Below, piece by piece: positions 9,180 to 16,662 of a stretch of 40,972 nucleotides of DNA (within the stretch, counting starts at the first letter, position 1; every line of letters starts with the position of its first letter). The position numbers were made by a program, and so were the translations under genes. Origin of the DNA: F1-60-MAGs104 sp964355975 (GTDB lineage Bacteria; Planctomycetota; Phycisphaerae; Phycisphaerales; SM1A02). Where the stretch lies: the NCBI GenBank assembly GCA_964355975.1, contig CAYHFW010000021.1, positions 1 through 40,972 on the forward strand, read 5' to 3'. The notes beneath the pieces were generated by a model. That model ran no database searches. It was not told the origin of the DNA and saw nothing but the letters and a program-made list of their open reading frames with translations.

Positions 9180-10752
9180 CGGCTGATCCTTCGGGGCGCA
9201 TCAGCGGAAACAAGATCACATCGCGAATCGAAGGGCTATCGGTCAAGAGCATGACGAGTCGATCGATTCCGAGCCCCATGCCACCCGCTGGAGGCATTCC
9301 GGTGCGAAGCGCCGTGATGAAATCGTCATCGAGTGAGCGGAAGGTCGACATCTCCTCATCCGCCCCTTTGAGTTGATCTGTGAACTTCGCCAACTGAATG
9401 TCTGGATCGTTGAGTTCGGTATATGCGGGGCCGATTTCCATTCCGCCAATGAAGAGATCCCACCGTTCAGCGATGTCAGGATTCGAACGACTTGGGCGCG
9501 TGAGGGGACTCGTCGCACTCGGGTAATCAAGCACAAATGTCGGGCGCAGTGGATCGATCAGGTCTTCAGCGCACCGTTCGAAGAGTTCATTCACGAGCAG
9601 CCAATGATCGTTCGTTGAGGCATGTGCGATGTGATGCGCCACTGCAGCTGCACGCACCTTCTCAACATCGTGCATCGAACAACCCAGCGCCCGCTCGAAC
9701 AACTCGCCGAACCGCACCTGCACGAATGGACGCTGATAGTCAATGCGCAAGTCGCCCCACGGAAGCACAGGCCCAGCCTCAGCACGCGCGTTCCAGCCAT
9801 GCACGATCGCTTCGCTCGCGCAGTGGTGCACAATCGACTCGACCAACTCGAGCATCGTGTGATAATCGCCGAAGGCCTCATACGCCTCCATCGCGGTGAA
9901 CTCTGGATTGTGGCTGCGATCAATTCCTTCATTGCGAAAGTTGCGATTGATCTCAAAGACCTTCGAGAGCCCTCCCACAAGCAACTTCTTGAGATACAAC
10001 TCAGGAGCGACTCGCAAAAACAGCGGCATTCCCAGGGCGTTGTGCACCGTGGTGAATGGCCGCGCAGCAGCGCCGCCCGCCACAGGATGCATCATTGGGG
10101 TTTCAACTTCGAGATACCCGCGCTCTTCCATGAAGCGCCGAATCGTGCTCACAATGCGCGAGCGAGCCTCGAATGTTCGCACCGTTTGCGGATTCGCAAA
10201 CATGTCGACATATCGACGGCGGTAACGCAGTTCGGCATCCTCGAGTCCGTGCCATTTCGATGGAGGCGGCTCAAGATTCTTCGAGTGCATCATGAGCGCA
10301 CTTGCCCAAATGCAGGTCTCACCCTTCTGCGTGCGACCAATCCGTCCATCGACTGCAACGATGTCGCCGTAGTCGAGCGCCTTGGCAATCTCGAATTCGT
10401 TCGATGCCATCTCGCTCTTCGAGATGCTGATTTGCAAATCGCCCGTTGAGTCGCGCAACCCAATGAAGAGGATCTTTCCCATGTCGCGATGTTGCACAAC
10501 GCGCCCCGTGACGCGCACGATTGCCCGCGTATCTGCGATGGGAGTGCCCGGGGCCGTCTTTGCCGCTGCGGCCGCCGCGGAGTGCGCCGCGTGCGCGGCT
10601 TCGTCAAACCTTGCGCGTGCGGCAGCAAGCGTGAGGCGACCATCAACCCTTTGCCCATAGGGTTCAACGCCAAGTTCGTCGCGCAATCGTGCGAGTTTGG
10701 CGCGGCGCGCGGCGATCAACTCGGAGGGTGACGGGGCATCTGCTTCTTGCAT
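9166..10752 (-). CDS. lysS: Lysyl-tRNA synthetase, class II
   Basis: Charges tRNA-Lys with lysine; cytosolic homodimer. The 528-residue product has the LysRS order: an Ala-rich N-terminal helix, an OB-fold anticodon-binding domain (VRVTGRVVQHRDMGKILFI...GDLQI), then the class II core with motif 1 (RSRIVSTIRRFMEERGYLEVETP), motif 2 (FEINRNFRNEGIDRSHNPEF) and motif 3 (PPAGGMGLGIDRLVMLLTD). It is the first gene of the minus-strand operon and divergent from prfB, with 54 bp between them. A TATGAT (10759-10764, minus strand) lies only 6 nt before the ATG, so a leaderless transcript is possible, although no good -35 accompanies it. Confidence 0.97.
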   Translation of the reverse strand: MQEADAPSPSELIAARRAKLARLRDELGVEPYGQRVDGRLTLAAARARFDEAAHAAHSAAAAAAKTAPGTPIADTRAIVRVTGRVVQHRDMGKILFIGLRDSTGDLQISISKSEMASNEFEIAKALDYGDIVAVDGRIGRTQKGETCIWASALMMHSKNLEPPPSKWHGLEDAELRYRRRYVDMFANPQTVRTFEARSRIVSTIRRFMEERGYLEVETPMMHPVAGGAAARPFTTVHNALGMPLFLRVAPELYLKKLLVGGLSKVFEINRNFRNEGIDRSHNPEFTAMEAYEAFGDYHTMLELVESIVHHCASEAIVHGWNARAEAGPVLPWGDLRIDYQRPFVQVRFGELFERALGCSMHDVEKVRAAAVAHHIAHASTNDHWLLVNELFERCAEDLIDPLRPTFVLDYPSATSPLTRPSRSNPDIAERWDLFIGGMEIGPAYTELNDPDIQLAKFTDQLKGADEEMSTFRSLDDDFITALRTGMPPAGGMGLGIDRLVMLLTDSPSIRDVILFPLMRPEGSADVAS

Positions 10753-10806
10753 CGTGTGATCATAATCATCTCACCACACGGGCACGCACTTCGGTACGCT
10801 CGCGGC

Positions 10807-11935
10807 ATGTACTTCGAAACGCATCAGCCAGTTCTGGACGACCTCGAGGCGCGGATCACAACCATCCGCGACTCTCTTTAACTACCCAGACAAAGTCTCA
10901 CAACGCGCGCGACTCGAAGCCCTGATGGGCGAAACCGAATTCTGGAATGACCAGAAACGTGCGCAAAAATTGATCACTGAACTCAAAATCGTTCGCGCGA
11001 TGATCGATCCGATCGAAGCGCTCGAGAAAGAACACGCCGATGCGACCGTCGGGCTTGAACTCGCGCGCGAAGCCAATGACAAAGAGTTGCTCGAAGAGGT
11101 TGACGCAACTTTGCACACGCTCGTTGGAAAGATGGAACGCATCGAGTTGCAGAGCTTGCTCTCGGACAAGCATGACCATCGTCATTGCTTCTTCTCGATT
11201 CAAGCGGGCGTGGGTGGTACCGAGGCCAACGATTGGGCGCAGATGCTCGAGCGGATGTACCTCTACTACTGGGATGCCATGGGATTCAAAGTCGAAGAGA
11301 TGAGCCGCACATTTGGGACTGAAGTCGGTATCGCCGAAGTCTCATATGCCATTCGAGGTCCGTTCGCGTACGGCTACTCATCGTGCGAATGTGGATCGCA
11401 CCGGCTCGCGCGCGTTTCGCCGTTCAACGCAGAAGGAAAGCGGCAGACGTCATTTGCGACAGTCGACGTCACCCCCGAGTTCGAAGATTCTGACATTGAG
11501 ATTCCTGATCGTGAAATTGAGATCACACCGTTCGTGCGCGCGAGCGGTCCAGGCGGGCAGAACGTGAACAAAGTGGCCAGCGCGATTCGCGTCGTGCATT
11601 TGCCGACTGGAATTCAGGTCGTCGCCAACACATTTCGCGATCAGTCCCAAAACAAGAAGCAGGCGCTCGCCGTGTTGATGTCGAAACTCGAACAAATCGC
11701 CCAAGAAAAACGCGACAGTGAGATCGCTGAAGCGAAGGGTGGCAAGGTCGAACGAGGCTGGGGCACCCAGATTCGCTCGTATGTCTTCTATGACAACCGC
11801 GTGAAGGATCACCGAACGAACTACGAAGAGCCGAATCCGCAGAACGTCTTGAACGGCAACATCCGGGCATTCGTCGACGCAGAATTGAAGCGACGACGGC
11901 GAGAGCGAGACTCGGTGGCAACGGGCACGGCGTAG
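10807..11935 (+). CDS. prfB: Peptide chain release factor 2 with programmed +1 frameshift
   Basis: RF2 releases peptides at UGA and UAA codons. Frame 0 starts at 10807 (MYFETHQPVLDDLE) and meets TAA at 10879-10881. Skipping T10879 continues the frame as NYPDKVSQRARLEALMGETEFWND to 11935, giving 375 residues in all. The domains are standard: an N-terminal helical domain, the SPF stop-codon recognition motif (LARVSPFNAEGKRQTSF), and the catalytic GGQ loop (RASGPGGQNVNKVAS). The join is 10807..10878 with 10880..11935. Using only the ATG at 10925 would remove most of the N-terminal helix pair, so the frameshifted form is preferred. The recoding site is atypical (see separate entry). The debranching enzyme follows 15 nt downstream. 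Confidence 0.93.
10876..10882 (+). promoter_or_regulatory. RF2 programmed +1 frameshift site (CTT TAA C)
   Basis: The slippery CTT codon (10876-10878) is followed by in-frame TAA and C, then TAC as in many prfB genes. The usual site is CTT TGA C with an SD-like AGGGGG a few bases before it. Here the stop is TAA and the corresponding upstream bases are CGCGAC, so both the RF2-specific stop and the SD-like stimulator are missing. The reading frames on both sides fit RF2 exactly at this point. Confidence 0.88.
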
Positions 11936-11950
11936 GCTGCCCCCGCACCA

Positions 11951-13981
11951 ATGGCGCACGTCCCACTCGCAACAACGTTGGTCGATTTGGGTCGCGTTGT
12001 TTGCAACAGCGACGCCGCGTTCAATCGCGAGTGGCTCGCTACCAACGGTATCGGCGGCTACGCGGCAGGAACCGTTGGCGGAGTTCGCACGCGGCGCTAT
12101 CACGGACTGCTCATCGCTGCCACCACTCCACCAGCAGAGCGCACCTTTCTTCTTGGCGAAAGCTCGCCTACTGCCATCTATCGCGGCGTGCGTTACCCGC
12201 TCGCCGCTAACGAATGGAAAAATGGTTCGCTCTCACCTCGGGGGCATCTCTGGCTTCAACGCTTTTACTACGAAGAGTCGATGCCCGTCTGGCGATGGTC
12301 GATCGCCGATGCGCTCATCGAGAGGCGAGTCTTTCTGGTTCAAGGAGAGAACACAGTCTGCCAACACTGGACGGTTGTGCGCGCATCGAGCCCGCTTGAA
12401 CTTGAACTCGAGATTCTGGTCGACCGCCGATCGCACCACCAACTCGGCACGGGACGCGGCGAACCCCCTCAGATTTCGCGCGCACACCGCGGCATTCAAC
12501 TGCACTGGGCTGCAGACGCTGACCATCCCGCAGCTGACCTCTTTGTGCAGTGCGACAAGTCCGTTCCCACACCGACAGGCGTTTGGTGGCATGACTTTCA
12601 TCTGCGCGACGATGCCGCCCGCGGCTACGACGCGAACGATTCACTCTGGAACGCGGCGACGTTCTCGCTCGTCATGAGTCCCGCGACTTCATCACTCTTC
12701 ACTGCATCGACCACCGCCCAAGAATCCGCCCCAGCCGATGCGGTGCTCGCCACCGAGCGTGCGCGACTCGCCGCGCGTCTCGCCCCCAATCGCGCGCGCG
12801 GAGACTTTCCTGCAGTTCGCCAATTGATTTGCGCTGCGGATCAATTCGTAGTGAAACGCAAACGGCGTGATGGCAGCGATGGACTCTCGATCATCGCGGG
12901 CTACCCGTGGTTTGCGGATTGGAGCCGCGACGCAATGATTTCGCTGCCAGGGCTGCTGCTCGCGACTCAACGCACTGCCGATGCGCAACTCGTCATTTCA
13001 ACTTTCGCTGATTTTTTGGACGGCGGCATGTTGCCCAATCGTTTTCCTGATCGACCCTCTGACCAACTTGAGTACAACTCAGTCGATGCGCCACTGCTCA
13101 TGATTGAAGCGGTGCGCAGAACATTCGAGCGTGGCGGCGACCGTGCGTGGCTTGCGAGCGTCTGGGCTGGTCTCACGTCGATCATCGCCGCATACACCGC
13201 GGGGGCGCGACATGGCATCCAAGTTGATCCATCCGATGGACTGCTGCGGGCGGGAGTGGCAGGTATTCAATTGACCTGGATGGATGCAAAGATCGGCACG
13301 CGCGTGATCACTCCGCGCATTGGAAAACCCGTTGAAATCAATGCGTATTGGCACCGTGCGTTGCAGTCAATGGCGCAACTTGCAGCGGCGATGGGCGTCC
13401 CGAGCGATGCATACGCCGCCGCGGCCGAGAAAGCGCAGTCGAACTTCGGCAAGTTCTGGAACCTGCGACACGCATGCTGCTACGACGTGATCGACGGGCC
13501 GGATGGAAACGACGAATCGATCCGCCCCAACCAACTCTTTGCTGCAATGCACGATGACGGGCCGCTTCCCTTGGGACAGCGCAAGGCCATCGTTGACCTT
13601 TGCATGACTCGACTCTGGACCCCCCAGGGCGTTCGCACGCTCGACCCCGCAGACCCAAACTACCGATGTTCGTACGAGGGCTCGCCGACGGCACGCGACG
13701 AGGCGTACCACCAGGGAACGGTTTGGCCGTGGCTCTTCGCTCCCATGATGTTGAGTCATTTCTCAGTGCACAACGATCGTGCAGCGATCACCGACTTCTT
13801 GGCCCCCTTCGCCAACCACTTGCGCGAAGCGGGACTTGGAACAGTCAGCGAAGTCTTCAGCGCAGACCCGCCGCATGAACCGGGGGGTTGCTTCGCGCAG
13901 GCGTGGAGTGTTGCGGCGTTGCTCGAAGTCATGGACCTTCTGCCGCCGTCCGACCAAGGGGCATCCAAAGCGACTGCATGA
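11951..13981 (+). CDS. Glycogen debranching enzyme, GH133 type (amylo-alpha-1,6-glucosidase)
   Basis: Hydrolyses alpha-1,6 branch stubs of glycogen or related glucans; cytosolic. The 676-residue product has the bacterial GDE build: an N-terminal beta domain (EWLATNGIGGYAAGTVGG, RTRRYHGLLIAA) up to about residue 280 and a C-terminal (alpha/alpha)6 barrel. Likely catalytic region residues are Asp327 in WFADWSRDAMISLPG and Glu634 in GTVSEVFSADPPHEP, near the GC.AQAWS motif; DEAYHQGTVWPW is also typical. There is no signal peptide. It lies 15 nt after prfB and its last codons overlap the start of the GH63-like gene (ATGA), so the two glycosidases are probably made together. Confidence 0.93.
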   Translation: MAHVPLATTLVDLGRVVCNSDAAFNREWLATNGIGGYAAGTVGGVRTRRYHGLLIAATTPPAERTFLLGESSPTAIYRGVRYPLAANEWKNGSLSPRGHLWLQRFYYEESMPVWRWSIADALIERRVFLVQGENTVCQHWTVVRASSPLELELEILVDRRSHHQLGTGRGEPPQISRAHRGIQLHWAADADHPAADLFVQCDKSVPTPTGVWWHDFHLRDDAARGYDANDSLWNAATFSLVMSPATSSLFTASTTAQESAPADAVLATERARLAARLAPNRARGDFPAVRQLICAADQFVVKRKRRDGSDGLSIIAGYPWFADWSRDAMISLPGLLLATQRTADAQLVISTFADFLDGGMLPNRFPDRPSDQLEYNSVDAPLLMIEAVRRTFERGGDRAWLASVWAGLTSIIAAYTAGARHGIQVDPSDGLLRAGVAGIQLTWMDAKIGTRVITPRIGKPVEINAYWHRALQSMAQLAAAMGVPSDAYAAAAEKAQSNFGKFWNLRHACCYDVIDGPDGNDESIRPNQLFAAMHDDGPLPLGQRKAIVDLCMTRLWTPQGVRTLDPADPNYRCSYEGSPTARDEAYHQGTVWPWLFAPMMLSHFSVHNDRAAITDFLAPFANHLREAGLGTVSEVFSADPPHEPGGCFAQAWSVAALLEVMDLLPPSDQGASKATA

Positions 13982-16662
13982 AATCGGTGAATTCCATGAA
14001 CCCCACGAACCCCATGAAACAAAAGCCCACCGCAGAACAGATTCGACTCGACGAAATGCGCACTGGGAGTGTTGCGTGGCGCGCTTTTGGCCCCTACCTC
14101 TCTGACCGACAGTGGGGAACGGTGCGTGAGGACTATTCGGCAGACGGATCTGCGTGGACATTTTTTCCGCACGATCATGCGCGCAGCCGTGCCTACCGCT
14201 GGGGTGAAGATGGACTCACTGGTTTCTGCGACGAACGGCAAGAACTCTGCCTCTCGCTCGCGATGTGGAATGGGCAAGACCCGATTCTGAAGGAGCGACT
14301 CTTTGGACTGACCAACGCCGAGGGCAACCACGGCGAAGATGTCAAAGAGGAGTATTGGTTCACCGACGCTCTGCCAAGCGGCGCGTGGCAGACGATGCTC
14401 TACAAGTATCCGCAGCGTGCATTTCCTTACGACGAGTTGGTGCGCGTCAATGGCGCACGCGGAAAACTTCAGCGCGAATACGAATTGCTCGACACTGGCA
14501 TCTTTGATGACGATCGTTACTTCGATGTCGTGACGACGTACGCCAAGGCGTCCCCCACTGACATTCTCATGCGCGTGACAGTGCACAATCGTGCTGCTGA
14601 GCCGGCGACCTTGCACCTGCTGCCCACTGCGGTCTTTCGAAATGTCTGGACTTGGACGGGGGTCGCGGCGCAATCAGAATTCTCGGCAGTCGCCAACTCG
14701 GTTGCGGTGAAGCACCCGCGCCTTGGCCCCCTGCAACTGCACTTCGATGAATCGCCCGAACTTCTCTTCTGCGAGAACGAGACCAATCACTGCCGATTCA
14801 ACAAGCAACAACGCAACGGCCGCACATTCAAAGATGGCATCAACGATGCAGTTGTGCACGGCGATTGCGAAGCGACCAATCCCGATCGTCGTGGCACGAA
14901 GGTGGCGGCGCACTACACGCTCGTCATACCCGCGGGCGAAGCTCGGTCGATTCGAGTGCGGCTCTGTCCACCAAGCGTGGTGAATCCGTTTGATCACTTT
15001 GATGCGGTCATGGTGGCGCGCAAGGCGGACGCAGATGAGTTTTATGCGGCGAAGCAGAGCAAGATCGATGACGCTGATGTTCGCGCGATTCAGCGACAGG
15101 CGTGGGCAGGCTTGCTGTGGAGTCAGCAGACATACATCTACGACGTCCGCACATGGTTGCAAGGCGACAGCGCGATGCCCGCGCCGCCACCCGAACGAAA
15201 GCACGAACGAAACGCCCAGTGGGGTCATTTCACAAACCACTTCATCTACTGCATGCCTGACTCATGGGAGTATCCGTGGTTTGCTTCATGGGATCTTGCC
15301 TTTCACTGCGTCGCGCTCTCCGCGATCGATGCAGAACAAGCGAAGACTCAACTCATCCATCTCACGCTCGACCGCTCGATGCACTGCAATGGACAGATTC
15401 CTGCGTACGAGTGGGCATTCGGCGATGTCAATCCGCCCGTGCACGCATGGGCTGCGATGCGCATCTTCGAGGCGGATGCTGCGCAGACGGGCACGCCAGA
15501 CTTTGCATTTCTACGACGGGTCTTTCATCGACTCCTGATCAATTTCACTTGGTGGGTGAATCGAAAGGACGCGGACGGACGCAACTTGTTTGCAGGTGGA
15601 TTTCTCGGCCTCGACAATGTCGGCGTGTTCGATCGCAGTTCGGCGCTGCCCGCGGGCGCGACCTTGCAGCAGGCCGATGGAACTGCGTGGATGGGAATGT
15701 TTGCGCTCAACATGATGCGCATTGCGGTTGAACTCGCGTCGGACGATCCTGTCTATCAGGACATGGCAACCAAGTTCTTCGAACATTTCTTGGGGATCGC
15801 AGCAGCGATGGCAGACTTCGCTGGCACCGGCGAAGGGCTTTGGGACGACACCGACAAGTTCTACTACGACCGACTGCGGTTTCCGGATGGAACAACGATG
15901 CCACTGCGGGTGCAATCGATCGTTGGTCTCTTGCCGCTGACGGCAGTGCACGTCATGCAACCAGAAGTGCTCAACAAGTTGCCCGAATTCAAGGCGCGCG
16001 TCGAGTGGTTCTTTGAAAACCGACCCGACCTCGCAGACCTTGTTTCGCACTGGACCACTGCGGGACGGGGCGACCAACGGCTCTTCTCGCTCTTGCGTGG
16101 CCACCGAATGAAGTGTCTTCTCAAACGCGCGCTTGACGAGACACAGTTTCTTTCGGAGTATGGAATACGGTCCATGTCACGCGCGCTCGAAAACGATCCG
16201 TATGTTTTTTGGCACGACGGCGAGAGCCTTGCAGTGCGCTACGAATCGGGCGAGGGACAGACGGCGGCGTTCGGAGGCAACAGTAATTGGCGCGGTCCAA
16301 TTTGGTTTCCTGTCAATGCATTGCTCGTCGAAAGCCTGTTGAAGTTTCACGACTACTACGGCGATGAGTTTCTCATCGAGTGCCCAGTCGGTTCAGGAAA
16401 AATGGTCACGCTCAAAGGTGCCGCTGAAGAGATTGCATCCCGACTTCTCAAACTCTTCCGCCGAGATGCGAGTGGTCGCCGTCCGTGTTTGGGCGATCAC
16501 CCCAAGAGCCAACGCGATGCGCATTTTCAAGAGTTCGTACACTTTCACGAGTACTTCGACGGAAACACCGGACGAGGATGCGGGGCGTCTCATCAGACTG
16601 GATGGACATCGATGATCGCGCCACTGATTGCTCAGTTCGCGTCTGCCAAGAAACCATCATGA
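13978..16662 (+). CDS. GH63-like glycoside hydrolase (glucosidase / mannosylglycerate hydrolase type)
   Basis: An 894-residue (alpha/alpha)6-barrel glycosidase of the GH63 superfamily; it may act on glucosyl or mannosyl glycerate or on oligosaccharides. Seen: an N-terminal beta domain to about residue 400, then PWFASWDLAFHC with probable general acid Asp439, GNSNWRGPIWFPVNALL, and the C-terminal GCGASHQTGWTSMIAPL. No signal peptide, so cytosolic. The ATG at 13978 overlaps the debranching enzyme stop by 4 nt. Later ATGs at 13996 and 14014 are possible, since the first residues MKSVNSMNPTNPMKQ are repetitive and not part of the fold. The histidine kinase follows, again with an ATGA overlap. Confidence 0.88.
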   Translation: MKSVNSMNPTNPMKQKPTAEQIRLDEMRTGSVAWRAFGPYLSDRQWGTVREDYSADGSAWTFFPHDHARSRAYRWGEDGLTGFCDERQELCLSLAMWNGQDPILKERLFGLTNAEGNHGEDVKEEYWFTDALPSGAWQTMLYKYPQRAFPYDELVRVNGARGKLQREYELLDTGIFDDDRYFDVVTTYAKASPTDILMRVTVHNRAAEPATLHLLPTAVFRNVWTWTGVAAQSEFSAVANSVAVKHPRLGPLQLHFDESPELLFCENETNHCRFNKQQRNGRTFKDGINDAVVHGDCEATNPDRRGTKVAAHYTLVIPAGEARSIRVRLCPPSVVNPFDHFDAVMVARKADADEFYAAKQSKIDDADVRAIQRQAWAGLLWSQQTYIYDVRTWLQGDSAMPAPPPERKHERNAQWGHFTNHFIYCMPDSWEYPWFASWDLAFHCVALSAIDAEQAKTQLIHLTLDRSMHCNGQIPAYEWAFGDVNPPVHAWAAMRIFEADAAQTGTPDFAFLRRVFHRLLINFTWWVNRKDADGRNLFAGGFLGLDNVGVFDRSSALPAGATLQQADGTAWMGMFALNMMRIAVELASDDPVYQDMATKFFEHFLGIAAAMADFAGTGEGLWDDTDKFYYDRLRFPDGTTMPLRVQSIVGLLPLTAVHVMQPEVLNKLPEFKARVEWFFENRPDLADLVSHWTTAGRGDQRLFSLLRGHRMKCLLKRALDETQFLSEYGIRSMSRALENDPYVFWHDGESLAVRYESGEGQTAAFGGNSNWRGPIWFPVNALLVESLLKFHDYYGDEFLIECPVGSGKMVTLKGAAEEIASRLLKLFRRDASGRRPCLGDHPKSQRDAHFQEFVHFHEYFDGNTGRGCGASHQTGWTSMIAPLIAQFASAKKPS

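Noticed and set aside
9622..10449. 275-codon plus-strand open frame
   Set aside because: Lies antisense within lysS and has no domain; GC-rich third positions leave such frames open.
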